From Marinoscillum sp. (GTDB taxonomy: Bacteria > Bacteroidota > Bacteroidia > Cytophagales > Cyclobacteriaceae), in the NCBI GenBank assembly GCA_024305105.1, contig JAMWZA010000022.1, positions 1-50,722 on the forward strand: a DNA stretch of 50,722 bases. Reading direction: 5' to 3'. This document shows positions 25,655 through 33,947 of this stretch, one piece after another. The notes beneath the pieces are model-generated. The model was not told the DNA's origin and did not search any database. It was given only the letters and a program-made list of their open reading frames with translations. Position numbers and translations under genes: made by a program. Each line of letters opens with the position of its first letter. The stretch's first letter is position 1.

Positions 25655-26512
25655 ATGTCACATTTAGAAGACCTTAAAAAACATCCTCAGTTTCACGCTA
25701 CAGTAAAACGAACCAAGCGCCTTACTCCTGTGGAGGCAGAAGAAATTAAGGAATTAACGCTGGAGGTACAAGAGCCAAACTTTGATTGCTCTGTCGATCA
25801 AAGCTTTGGAGTACTTGTTCCTTACGAAAATGAGTTTGGCACTTCCATGCATCATCGGTTGTACAGCGTGTCTGACTTGCCAGATAAAAAGAAGGGCAAA
25901 CAAACATTAAAAATGTTGGTCAAACGCTGCAACTATATTGATGAATTCAATGGAGAACAGTATCCGGGTGTCGCTTCCAACTTCCTATGCGATCGAAAAC
26001 CAGGAGATCGAATCATGCTTACCGGCCCACATGGTTTACCTTTTGAAATCCCGAAAGACAAAACAGCCAATTTAATTCTCATAGGTATGGGTACAGGAAT
26101 TGCACCTTTCCGTGCCTTCATCAAACATATGCACAAAAATGAAAAGGACTGGAATGGAAAAATCCTTCTTTTTTATGGGGCTAAAAGTGGTTTGGAGGTT
26201 CTTTACATGAATGACAAGGAAGACGATCTAAAAAACTACTACGACAAGGAAACATTTGAAGCGATCGAAGCACTAAGCCCTCGACCTCACATGAATGACC
26301 CTATTGCCCTGGAAGCTGCTCTAACGGACCGTACTAGCGAGATAATGCAGATGCTGAATCAAACCAACACCTACATCTATCTGGCGGGTTATGAACAAGT
26401 CAAAGAACTCTTAGACAAGGCCTTTTCCACCATTATGAAATCTAATGAAGCCTGGCTCTTACGAAAAGCAGAACTCATGGCAGGCAAAAAATGGGCTGAA
26501 ATCATCTATTAA
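25655..26512 (+). CDS. ferredoxin-NADP+ reductase (plant-type fold)
   Basis: 285 residues. FAD-binding motif HRLYSVSD (about 67-74), pyrophosphate region, the nucleotide-binding GMGTGIAPFRAFIKHM (about 145-160), a YGAKSG segment, and the terminal KAELMAGKKWAEIIY whose last aromatic residue stacks on FAD in this family. It exchanges electrons between ferredoxin and NADP(H) in the cytoplasm. Placement between rnfA and rnfB suggests that reduced ferredoxin from PFOR can be used either for NADH through Rnf or NADPH here. It lies 6 bp after the Cys-rich gene and 2 bp before rnfB. The pyridine-nucleotide preference (NADP rather than NAD) is inferred from the family. Confidence 0.88.
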   Translation: MSHLEDLKKHPQFHATVKRTKRLTPVEAEEIKELTLEVQEPNFDCSVDQSFGVLVPYENEFGTSMHHRLYSVSDLPDKKKGKQTLKMLVKRCNYIDEFNGEQYPGVASNFLCDRKPGDRIMLTGPHGLPFEIPKDKTANLILIGMGTGIAPFRAFIKHMHKNEKDWNGKILLFYGAKSGLEVLYMNDKEDDLKNYYDKETFEAIEALSPRPHMNDPIALEAALTDRTSEIMQMLNQTNTYIYLAGYEQVKELLDKAFSTIMKSNEAWLLRKAELMAGKKWAEIIY

Positions 26513-26514
26513 TT

Positions 26515-27378
26515 ATGACCATACTCATTGCATTAGGCACTCTTGGCGGGTTGACATTGGTGCTGGCCATCATGCTTATGGTGGCCAACAGAAAGCTATA
26601 TGTCTATGAAGACCCCCGCATCGACCAGGTTGACGATATGCTACCACACGCTAATTGTGGGGCCTGCGGATATCCGGGGTGCAGGCCTTTTGCGGAAGCA
26701 CTGGTCTCAGGGCAGGTGTTGCCAGGAAAGTGTACGGTGAGTAGTGAAGCAGGACAAAGCAAAATTGCCAACTACCTGGGAGTGGCCCTGGGTAATGAGG
26801 AGAAAGAAGTAGCCAGGCTCGCCTGTGCCGGGGGAATTAACGTAGCTCGAAACCGAGCAGAATACAAAGGAAACCAAAGTTGTAAGGCTGCCTCCTTGGT
26901 ATCCGGGGGCGGCAAAGGATGCTTTTGGGGCTGCCTTGGATTGGGTGATTGTGAAGTAGTATGTGACTTTGATGCCATCCAAATGAACGCTTTTGGGTTA
27001 CCTGAAGTAGATGTGGATAAATGTACCGCTTGCGGTGATTGTGTAGAAACTTGTCCCAAAGACCTCTTTTCTATCCAACCAGTTAGCAACCGGCTATGGG
27101 TGGCTTGCAAAAACCTTGAAAAAGGTGATGAGGTGCTCGAAGATTGCCAGGTTGGATGTACGGCATGTGGTAAGTGTGCGATGGATGCCCCCGGGGTTAT
27201 CTCCATCCAAAACAACATTCCTATCATCGATTACAGTAAGGACATAAGGTCTGACAAGGCTATCCAGCGATGCCCTACCGGGGCGATTGTTTGGCTTGAT
27301 GACGATGGTCATGCGACCAAAGGACCGGAAAGTAAGAAGATCATCCGGAAAGGTGCATTAGCGGTTGGCAATACTTAA
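26515..27378 (+). CDS. rnfB: Rnf complex subunit B (ferredoxin-type electron input)
   Basis: 287 residues: an N-terminal membrane helix (about 3-22), a 4Fe-4S motif NCGACGYPGCRPFAEAL (about 47-63, ending in a further Cys near residue 73), then two ferredoxin-like motifs in the second half (KCTACGDCVETCP and GCTACGKCAMDAP). RnfB takes electrons from ferredoxin for the complex. Many relatives have a longer poly-ferredoxin tail, and this one has the compact layout. It closes the PFOR-Rnf operon, separated from rnfA by two genes. A weak hairpin (GGAAGCGTTCC, 27381-27391) follows the stop, and the next gene has its own regulatory palindrome. Confidence 0.92.
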   Translation: MTILIALGTLGGLTLVLAIMLMVANRKLYVYEDPRIDQVDDMLPHANCGACGYPGCRPFAEALVSGQVLPGKCTVSSEAGQSKIANYLGVALGNEEKEVARLACAGGINVARNRAEYKGNQSCKAASLVSGGGKGCFWGCLGLGDCEVVCDFDAIQMNAFGLPEVDVDKCTACGDCVETCPKDLFSIQPVSNRLWVACKNLEKGDEVLEDCQVGCTACGKCAMDAPGVISIQNNIPIIDYSKDIRSDKAIQRCPTGAIVWLDDDGHATKGPESKKIIRKGALAVGNT

Positions 27379-27416
27379 TTGGAAGCGTTCCCATTTAGTC
27401 CTTGAACTCCTATCGC

Positions 27417-27430
27417 TTGACGTAAGTCAA
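27417..27430 (+). promoter_or_regulatory. Fnr/Crp-like palindrome before the second HEPN-like gene
   Basis: TTGACGTAAGTCAA: TTGAC (27417-27421), GTAA, GTCAA (27426-27430), perfectly symmetric in its arms with the 4-nt spacing of the Fnr/Crp family. It ends 74 bp before the ATG at 27505, a distance similar to the palindrome before the paralogous gene at the other end of the block. The arm differs from the first site by one base per side (GAC versus GAT). Confidence 0.5.
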
Positions 27431-27504
27431 TAAAAACACTGACAAACCTTGTATTATTCAGAGCAAATGGGCTGTACATTAGTAGTAACCAATACCTACA
27501 CACC

Positions 27505-27831
27505 ATGGAAACCTTATCTATAAACTACGATTTTGAGCTGGGAGAAGAATTTCTGACCAGTGCGAAAAGCTCCATTCATGACGACCATCAAGTGGTTCGC
27601 CTGGAAGCAAGGCAAGCCACAAGCAAATTTCTATTGAGCTATCTGGACCACTATGGTGTGAATGGAATCTCAGAAGATCCTATCGTGTTACTCAACCAAT
27701 GCAGAGAGATCAATTCTCGCTTTTATGGATTAGATCTGCCTGCATTCAGCGAATACGATGAAGTAAATATCGAAATCCTCTGCATTGCTGCTGAGCGAAC
27801 AAGAGACTTTGTAATGAACCTGCTGGATTAA
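27505..27831 (+). CDS. small helical protein, HEPN-like, paralogue of 15871-16236
   Basis: 108 residues, predicted helical. It matches the protein at 15871 through FELGEEFL, QATSKFLLSYLDHYGVNGIS and VLLNQCREINSRFYGLDL; the C-terminal helix is more diverged and the acidic linker shorter. It lacks an evident HEPN nuclease motif. The gene stands 126 bp beyond rnfB with its own palindrome upstream and a strong hairpin terminator after it, so it is probably a separate transcript induced by the same regulator. I do not know a function for this pair. Confidence 0.6.
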   Translation: METLSINYDFELGEEFLTSAKSSIHDDHQVVRLEARQATSKFLLSYLDHYGVNGISEDPIVLLNQCREINSRFYGLDLPAFSEYDEVNIEILCIAAERTRDFVMNLLD

Positions 27832-27843
27832 AAAAGGAGCTGT

Positions 27844-27871
27844 AAACCAGACTACACTTGGAGTCTGGTTT
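27844..27871. terminator. bidirectional hairpin terminator
   Basis: AAACCAGACT (27844-27853), 8-nt loop, AGTCTGGTTT (27862-27871): a perfect 10-bp stem between convergent genes. The stem's own A/T ends provide short U runs in both directions, so it can end both the HEPN-like transcript and the fucose-type operon. Confidence 0.7.
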
Positions 27872-27901
27872 AATGACCGAACTGATTTATTCTAAGGCCA
27901 A

Positions 27902-29050
27902 TTACTCTACCTTATCCAAAAATTTGGGAAAGTCTTCGACTCTTTCGCAGCACACTTGTTCCATCACTTGCTGAAGTTGAGTCTTCAAAAGGGAAATGGC
28001 GTGTTCACCACCCTTGCTTCCTAGAGCCGCCACACTATACATAAATGTTCGCCCTAAAAACGTAAAGTCAGCACCAGTGGCCAAACTCCTGGCAATATCA
28101 GGTCCGGACCTAATACCACTGTCCATCATGACCGTCAACTTATCCCTAAATTTTTCAGCAATGTATTTGAGAGGTTTGATCGTCGAATTACCAGCGTCCA
28201 GTTGCCTTCCTCCATGATTAGACACGATAATCCCATCCAGTCCTAGCTTGACTGCTTTCTCGGCATCTGCTTCACAAGCCACTCCTTTCAGCACTATTTT
28301 TCCTTTCCACATATCCCGAATAGGAGCAATTTTTTCTTCATTAAGTCTGCCTGAGAAGGTCTGGTCCATGTATTTACCGAGTTGCTTCAGGTCAAGACCC
28401 TTTTGCATATAAGGCTTCATTGTAGCAAAATTTGGCTGTCCGTTCATTAGTGTCCGGAGCGCCCAATCAGGTCGCCCCATTACCTGCAGCATGTTGCTCA
28501 CAGTCATTTTGGGAGGCATGGCCAGTCCATTTCGAATATCTCTCGGTCGAAACCCAAAAGTGGGTACGTCACACAATAGCACCAGCACAGGACATCCCGC
28601 ATCTTCAGCACGACTTAAAATGTCATCTCTAAGCTTATTATCAGCTGGATGGTATAACTGAAACCAGGCCTTTCCTTCCGTCAATTCACTGGCGCGCTCT
28701 ATGTCCATGGTCGTAACGGTACTGAGAACAAACGGAATATTGTGTTCGTGAGCGGCCTTGGCCAAAATCTCTGGAGCCTTAGGCCACATAAGCCCCTGAA
28801 GCCCGACAGGAGCAATACCAAATGGCGCATCATAGGTATGCCCAAACAATTCCGTTTTCATTTCCGATTTGGTATGCTTGGTCAGATACTGAGGTATCAA
28901 TTGTACATCTCGTATTTCCTGAGTATTACGAACCAAATTGACGTCTTCATTGCAACCCCCGTCCAGGTATTCGAAGGCAAAACGAGGTACTTTCTTTTTA
29001 GCTCTTTTGATTAAATCCTCAATAGCCGGGTAGCGCGCATCGTAGCTCAT
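27902..29050 (-). CDS. FMN-dependent alpha-hydroxy-acid dehydrogenase (L-lactate type)
   Basis: 382 residues, an (alpha/beta)8 flavoprotein with the family signature VSNHGGRQLD, catalytic His279 and substrate-binding Arg282. It also has the N-terminal FEYLDGGCNED segment and the phosphate-binding MDSGIRSG region. LldD-type enzymes oxidise L-lactate to pyruvate and pass electrons to quinone or oxygen. It is the last gene of the fucose-type operon and overlaps the mutarotase gene by 4 bp. Since the operon's hydrolase should release L-lactate together with pyruvate, oxidation of that lactate is the natural role (inference). Other 2-hydroxy acids cannot be excluded. Confidence 0.88.
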   Translation of the reverse strand: MSYDARYPAIEDLIKRAKKKVPRFAFEYLDGGCNEDVNLVRNTQEIRDVQLIPQYLTKHTKSEMKTELFGHTYDAPFGIAPVGLQGLMWPKAPEILAKAAHEHNIPFVLSTVTTMDIERASELTEGKAWFQLYHPADNKLRDDILSRAEDAGCPVLVLLCDVPTFGFRPRDIRNGLAMPPKMTVSNMLQVMGRPDWALRTLMNGQPNFATMKPYMQKGLDLKQLGKYMDQTFSGRLNEEKIAPIRDMWKGKIVLKGVACEADAEKAVKLGLDGIIVSNHGGRQLDAGNSTIKPLKYIAEKFRDKLTVMMDSGIRSGPDIARSLATGADFTFLGRTFMYSVAALGSKGGEHAISLLKTQLQQVMEQVCCERVEDFPKFLDKVE

Positions 29051-29376
29051 AATTCAAATATTTTATTCATTAACACCCACTTTTCATCAGGTTTCGCAAA
29101 AGGCAATCGCTCCTGGTACTGATCCATAAGTGTTTCCCATTCCTGCACTTTGGCATTAGCCGCATCATTTTTTGCTTTAACTTCAAAACTGAAGGTATCA
29201 TCAGCCTCGATCATCATGAATAAGCGACTGTCTACCTGATAAATTTCCATTTGCTGAATGCCAGACTCTTTAATACTCTCAATGATCTCAGGCCACACCT
29301 TCTGATGATGTGCTATGTACTGATCAATGAGTTCTGGATCTTTTTTAAGATTCAGGGTTAATGCGAATCGATTCAT
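29047..29376 (-). CDS. L-rhamnose-mutarotase-family sugar mutarotase
   Basis: 109 residues, the normal length for the RhaM/DUF718 family of small ferredoxin-like-fold epimerases. HHQKVWPEI (about 23-31) with conserved His and the QMEIYQVDSRLFMMIEADD strand region are characteristic. These enzymes speed the alpha/beta anomer exchange of 6-deoxyhexoses. With a FucP-type permease and a sugar dehydrogenase next door, L-fucose is the likely substrate, though L-rhamnose or L-galactose are possible. It overlaps both neighbours by 4 bp. Confidence 0.87.
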   Translation of the reverse strand: MNRFALTLNLKKDPELIDQYIAHHQKVWPEIIESIKESGIQQMEIYQVDSRLFMMIEADDTFSFEVKAKNDAANAKVQEWETLMDQYQERLPFAKPDEKWVLMNKIFEL

Positions 29377-30674
29377 AAATGTGAATGTTTAACTGCTACT
29401 CTACGCCCGTAAAGAGCAATAACCAAGAAACACGCCAATGGCAGGATGAATGAAAAGTTCACTTCTGACACCCCTAATACCTGAATATCAGTGTAGCCTG
29501 AACCTCCCAAGTCAAGGACCATTCCTTGTAATGCAGGCATCAATGCGCCACCCACGATCGCCATGACCAAACCTGCAGCTCCTATCTTGGATTCATCTTC
29601 AGTTAAGCCTTCCAGAGCCACTCCATAGATCGTTGGAAACATCAAAGACATGCAAAACGAGATAGCAACAAGACAATACAACCCTATCAGGCCTGTAATA
29701 AACATAGTGCCCAAAGTAAACCCAACCGCAAGAACAGATAGCCCCATAAGCAGCTTTCCTGAGTCCACATACTTCAGCAAAAATGTACAGATGAACCGGC
29801 CTAAGAAAAAAGAAATAAAGGCAAAGAACTGATAAGTACCAGCCTCATCAGCTGGCAATCCGATAGCTTCAGCATATTGGTAAATATAAGTCCAGCACAT
29901 GATCTGCGCTCCGACATAAAATGCCTGGGTAATAACTCCCTCGATATACACCGGTTTCCTAATTAATGATTTAAAGACCTCACTAAGGGGACTGTGCATT
30001 TCTTCCTCTTTTCCTTTGGGCATTTTGTTGACAACTATCAATACCAATACGGCTATAACTGATAACCCAAGAACAACATAAGGATCTCGAATGACCATAA
30101 GGTCTGCTGTAGTTATGGCTGCCTTTTCCATTTCTGGAAGCTCTGAAAAGACCACATCATCTGATTTTAGTCTTTTCAAAACGAATTGCTGGGCTACAAC
30201 CAAACCACCGATTAATCCCAATGGGTTGAAAGCTTGTGCTAGATTAAGTCGTTGGGTAGCGGTGCGAGCATTTCCCATGGAGAGTATGTAGGGATTGGCA
30301 GTGGTTTCCAGAAAAGCCAAACCAAAAGTGAGTATGTACAAACCCAACAGGAAAAATGTAAAGCTCTCAGAAATAGCCGCAGGATAGAATAATAAAGCTC
30401 CCGTAGCGTATAAAGACAATCCAATTAAGATTCCTACCTTGTAAGAGTACTTTCTAATAAACAGTGCAGCGGGCAGTGCCATGGTGAAATACCCACCATA
30501 AAAAGCTAACTGGACCAGAGATGCTTGTAAGTTGTCCAGTTCCAGCACTTTTTTAAAAGCCGATACCATCGGATCAGTTACTGCATTAGCAAATCCCCAA
30601 AGTGCAAAGAGTGAAGTAATGAGGATAAATGGGAATACCAACTGCTTGGGTACCACGGGTATGTTTTTCATCAT
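29373..30674 (-). CDS. fucP: L-fucose:H+ symporter-type permease (MFS)
   Basis: 433 residues with about 12 membrane helices. Signatures of the FucP group: the start LITSLFALWGFANAVTDPMV, the ETTANPYIL motif in helix 4, NLAQAFNPLGLIGGL, and the central MCWTYIYQYAE segment. It carries L-fucose or related sugars into the cytoplasm with protons. Two Met codons stand at the start (30674 and 30671). It is the sixth gene of the operon, 20 bp after the SDR gene, overlapping the mutarotase by 4 bp. Related permeases carry glucose or galactose, so the fucose call rests partly on context. Confidence 0.85.
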   Translation of the reverse strand: MMKNIPVVPKQLVFPFILITSLFALWGFANAVTDPMVSAFKKVLELDNLQASLVQLAFYGGYFTMALPAALFIRKYSYKVGILIGLSLYATGALLFYPAAISESFTFFLLGLYILTFGLAFLETTANPYILSMGNARTATQRLNLAQAFNPLGLIGGLVVAQQFVLKRLKSDDVVFSELPEMEKAAITTADLMVIRDPYVVLGLSVIAVLVLIVVNKMPKGKEEEMHSPLSEVFKSLIRKPVYIEGVITQAFYVGAQIMCWTYIYQYAEAIGLPADEAGTYQFFAFISFFLGRFICTFLLKYVDSGKLLMGLSVLAVGFTLGTMFITGLIGLYCLVAISFCMSLMFPTIYGVALEGLTEDESKIGAAGLVMAIVGGALMPALQGMVLDLGGSGYTDIQVLGVSEVNFSFILPLACFLVIALYGRRVAVKHSHL

Positions 30675-30694
30675 TTAAGGTTTCAAGGTTTAAT

Positions 30695-31477
30695 TTATAG
30701 CATAGCACGATCGAGGTGTACATAACCCCCATCCACAAAAAGCCACTGACCAGTGGTATGTGAGCTACGGTCTGATAATAGAAATACGCTCATAGCTGCA
30801 ATCTCTTCAGATGTAGTCATGCGTTTCTCCAATGGGATTTTTGAAGTGATAGACTCGAGTTTCTCTTCTGGATTTCCCAGGGTTTTGATCCAGTTTTCGT
30901 ACTGAGGAGTCATTACTTCAGCAGGTACAATCGCATTCACACGAATTCCGTACTGTGCCAGTTCCACGGCCCATTCTCTTGTCAATGACAGCTGGGCGCC
31001 TTTGCTCGCAGCATACCCAGATGTATTGCCTTGTCCGGTAAGTGCGGTCTTTGAGCTAACGTTTACAATGGAGCCTTTAGACTCTTTTAGGTATGGAAAG
31101 GCGTAATGCACCAGATCATAATAGTGCGTGAGGTTAAATGTAACCGACTCCTTGAATTTTTCAGGACTTCCATTAACCAGACCTACGCCATCATTGACCC
31201 CAGCATTATTAACCACTCCGTCTATTCTACCAAATTGTTCCACCACTTCCGCGACTATCGCTTTGCAGACATCACTTTTCCCCAACTCGGTATTGATCAC
31301 ATGAGACCGGCCACCCTCCTTGTCGATGCGCGATTTAAGGTCTGCCGAGGCAGCGGAAGCTCGTCCCACGATGACAGCAATGGCGCCCTCCTGAACCAGA
31401 CCAAGCACGATCGCCTCTCCGATGCCTTTGGCACCACCTGTTACTATTACTACTTTGTCTTTTAGATGTAAATCCAT
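30695..31477 (-). CDS. SDR dehydrogenase, probable L-fucose dehydrogenase
   Basis: 260 residues, classical short-chain dehydrogenase: TGGAKGIG cofactor motif (13-20), NNAG, catalytic Ser141/142 in NVSSKT and Tyr155-x3-Lys159 in GYAASKG. In operons of this composition the enzyme oxidises the free sugar at C1 to the lactone, using NAD(P)+. It lies 6 bp after the lactonase gene and 20 bp before fucP. The second SDR of the operon (33168) is only distantly related, fitting two different oxidation steps. Which of the two acts on the sugar and which on the 3-deoxy-2-keto acid is inferred from position next to transport genes. Confidence 0.8.
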   Translation of the reverse strand: MDLHLKDKVVIVTGGAKGIGEAIVLGLVQEGAIAVIVGRASAASADLKSRIDKEGGRSHVINTELGKSDVCKAIVAEVVEQFGRIDGVVNNAGVNDGVGLVNGSPEKFKESVTFNLTHYYDLVHYAFPYLKESKGSIVNVSSKTALTGQGNTSGYAASKGAQLSLTREWAVELAQYGIRVNAIVPAEVMTPQYENWIKTLGNPEEKLESITSKIPLEKRMTTSEEIAAMSVFLLSDRSSHTTGQWLFVDGGYVHLDRAML

Positions 31478-31483
31478 AGTTTC

Positions 31484-32308
31484 TTACAGTTTATAAAATT
31501 CACAAGCGGTCTCACCGAAAATGGCATTTTGTTCTGTTTCACTGAGTTCTGAAAAAATGCTTTTCAATGCCTCAACCACCTGATCATATTGTCCGGCAAC
31601 CAGACAAACCGGCCAGTCAGAGCCAAACATGAGTCGCTGAGGACCAAAATACTCCAGGCAGAAGTCCACATATGGTTTTAGATCTTCTGTTTTCCAGGTG
31701 TCCCAATTAGCTTCAGTTACCATGCCCGAGAGCTTTACATGCACCTGCTCAAATTGAGCTAGCAGTTTCATGTGCGTGGCCCAATGATCAAAAGATGAGG
31801 CAGCAATATCTGGTTTGCTAATGTGGTCCAGAACCAGTTTCATTTCTGGCAGCACTTTTACAAAGCCCACCACCTCTTCCAGTTGATTCTCAGTGGTAAG
31901 AATGTCATAGGTCAGGCCTTTGGACCCAACCATTGACACTCCTTTGATAAACTCTGGATCAGTCATAAATCCATCAGGCTCAGCCTGAATAATATGTCGA
32001 ATTCCTTTAAACTGATCGTGCTTCTGGCATTCTTCCAATCGACTTTCCAAATCACCTGCTTTGAGGTCCAGCCAACCGACTACTCCTTTAATCCAGGGGT
32101 TTGCTTTTGCCAGGTTTAACAAAAACCAATTCTCATTCTCGGATTGATCGGCTTGTACAGCCACACAACCATCAAAATTTTGCTCCTTCAGTATCGGCTC
32201 CAAATCCGGAGGCAGGAAATTTCGTCGAATCACCTTCATGTCATCAGTGATCCACGCTCCTTTTATCGGATTGTAATGCCAAAAATGCTGATGTGAGTCT
32301 ATTTTCAT
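31484..32308 (-). CDS. amidohydrolase-family lactonase (probable L-fucono-1,5-lactonase)
   Basis: 274 residues, COG3618-type TIM-barrel amidohydrolase: SHQHFW with metal-binding His6 and His8 at the very start, LVLDHISKPDI with a further His in the middle, and LMFGSDWPV with the catalytic Asp near the C-terminus. This group hydrolyses sugar lactones such as L-fuconolactone or L-rhamnonolactone. It follows the FAH-family gene with a 4-bp overlap, and the sugar dehydrogenase gene follows after 6 bp. It would open the lactone that the dehydrogenase makes, giving the aldonate for the UxaA-like dehydratase. Confidence 0.87.
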   Translation of the reverse strand: MKIDSHQHFWHYNPIKGAWITDDMKVIRRNFLPPDLEPILKEQNFDGCVAVQADQSENENWFLLNLAKANPWIKGVVGWLDLKAGDLESRLEECQKHDQFKGIRHIIQAEPDGFMTDPEFIKGVSMVGSKGLTYDILTTENQLEEVVGFVKVLPEMKLVLDHISKPDIAASSFDHWATHMKLLAQFEQVHVKLSGMVTEANWDTWKTEDLKPYVDFCLEYFGPQRLMFGSDWPVCLVAGQYDQVVEALKSIFSELSETEQNAIFGETACEFYKL

Positions 32309-33153
32309 CCCTTATACGCCACTACTTCCTGACGCGCCTGACCAAGACCTTCAATGCCCAGTTCAATCACATCACCATCTTTGAGATAAAATGGTGGTTT
32401 AAATCCAAAACCAACACCCTCTGGCGTACCTGTAGAAATGATATCACCAGGCATCAGGCTCATGTACTGAGACAAGTAAGAGATCACTTCCTGTACGTTG
32501 AAGATGAAGTCATCTGTGTTGCCGTCCTGCAATTTTTTGCCGTTTAGGGTCAACCACAAATTCAAATTATTTGGATTTGCTACCTCATCTTTTGTTACCA
32601 TATATGGTCCCAAAGGAGCGAACGTATCACAACTTTTACCTTTTACCCACTGACCTCCACGTTCTAGCTGAAACTCACGCTCACTTACATCATTGTGAAG
32701 TACGTATCCAGCCACATAGTCCAAAGCATCTTCTTCACTCACATAGTTGGCACGTTTTCCGATCACCACTCCTAGCTCTACTTCCCAGTCCGTCTTTTTA
32801 CTGTTTTTGGGGATAACAATTGTATCATTAGGCCCTACGATGGAAGAAGTAGCCTTAAAGAAAACAACCGGTTCTTTAGGAACTGCCATACCACTTTCCT
32901 CAGCGTGCTTGCGGTAGTTTAACCCAATGCAAATAATCTTTCCCGGGCGTTTGACCGGCTCAGCCAGTCTAACGGACTGATCTACAACAGCAGCTTGAGA
33001 TGCATCAAAGTCTTTACTCAGTTTCTCCAATCCGCCTGTAGCAAAAAAATCTTCATTGTATTCAGTAACGATGTTGCTCACATCATACCTTACTCCATCT
33101 ACTTCTACACCTGGTTTTTCTGAGCCAGGCTCTCCAAATCGTATTAATTTCAT
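32305..33153 (-). CDS. fumarylacetoacetate-hydrolase-family enzyme (probable 2,4-diketo-3-deoxy-L-fuconate hydrolase)
   Basis: 282 residues. Typical FAH-family features: ICIGLNYRKHAEESG (about 75-89), the metal-binding Glu/Asp of DWEVELGVVIG, NDVSEREFQ, and the STGTPEGVGFG loop. In non-phosphorylative 6-deoxyhexose pathways the family cleaves 2,4-diketo-3-deoxy acids into pyruvate and L-lactate. The presence of an L-lactate-type dehydrogenase at the end of the same operon supports that product pair. 14 bp separate it from the SDR gene upstream, and it overlaps the lactonase gene. Confidence 0.87.
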   Translation of the reverse strand: MKLIRFGEPGSEKPGVEVDGVRYDVSNIVTEYNEDFFATGGLEKLSKDFDASQAAVVDQSVRLAEPVKRPGKIICIGLNYRKHAEESGMAVPKEPVVFFKATSSIVGPNDTIVIPKNSKKTDWEVELGVVIGKRANYVSEEDALDYVAGYVLHNDVSEREFQLERGGQWVKGKSCDTFAPLGPYMVTKDEVANPNNLNLWLTLNGKKLQDGNTDDFIFNVQEVISYLSQYMSLMPGDIISTGTPEGVGFGFKPPFYLKDGDVIELGIEGLGQARQEVVAYKG

Positions 33154-33167
33154 ATCACTATTTTCAA

Positions 33168-33947
33168 TTATGTATTTAAAGTCAAAAACCCGCCATCAAT
33201 GCTGAAATCACTTCCTGTTATGAAAGAAGCTTCTTCTGAACACAGATAGAGCACCAGGTCAGCCATTTCTTCTGGTTTCCCCATGCGACCTATAGGCTGA
33301 GTTTTTGATAATGTCTCAAACATTTCCTTTTCGTTCCCAGGATAATTTTTAGCCAGAAACCCGTCAACAAAAGGCGTATGTACTCTTCCTGGTGAAATGC
33401 TATTGCACCGAATACCGAAACTTATACAGTCCTTAGCCACAGACATGGTCATGGCATGCACGGCCCCTTTGCTCGTAGAATAAGCAAACCGATCAGAGAG
33501 TCCAACATGAGCCGCTATAGACGAAATATTCACAATAGAGCCCCCTTTGGATTTCATTGCTTCCACACCAGCCTTTAGTGTATTGAAGACTCCTTTGATG
33601 TTTACACTGTAGATTCTATCCAAATCCTCAGCCGAGGTATTGAGAATATTACCTATATGAGATATCCCGGCATTGTTTATCAAAAGATCGAGAGAACGCT
33701 CTCCCAGCGCTTCAGTAAACACCTTACTTACATGATCGTGATCCGCAACGTCACATGCATAAGCTTCGGCCTTTCTTCCGGCTTCTTCTATTTCCTGCAC
33801 CACTGCATTGGCAGCTTCCAGACTAAGGTCTAATATTATGGACGTGGCTCCTTGCTGAGAAAGTGTGATGGCTATTGCTTTACCTATTCCACTACCACCT
33901 CCGGTAACTACGGCTATTTTACCTGTTAAATCAAACTTATTTTTCAT
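33168..33947 (-). CDS. SDR dehydrogenase, probable 2-keto-3-deoxy-L-fuconate dehydrogenase
   Basis: 259 residues, classical SDR: TGGGSGIG (15-22), NNAG (92-95), Ser142/143 in NISS, Tyr156-x3-Lys160. In related pathways this step oxidises the 2-keto-3-deoxy acid at C4 to the 2,4-diketo acid that the neighbouring FAH-family enzyme hydrolyses. It overlaps the UxaA-like dehydratase by 4 bp, which argues that it acts on that enzyme's product. Assignment between the two SDRs is inference. Confidence 0.82.
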   Translation of the reverse strand: MKNKFDLTGKIAVVTGGGSGIGKAIAITLSQQGATSIILDLSLEAANAVVQEIEEAGRKAEAYACDVADHDHVSKVFTEALGERSLDLLINNAGISHIGNILNTSAEDLDRIYSVNIKGVFNTLKAGVEAMKSKGGSIVNISSIAAHVGLSDRFAYSTSKGAVHAMTMSVAKDCISFGIRCNSISPGRVHTPFVDGFLAKNYPGNEKEMFETLSKTQPIGRMGKPEEMADLVLYLCSEEASFITGSDFSIDGGFLTLNT

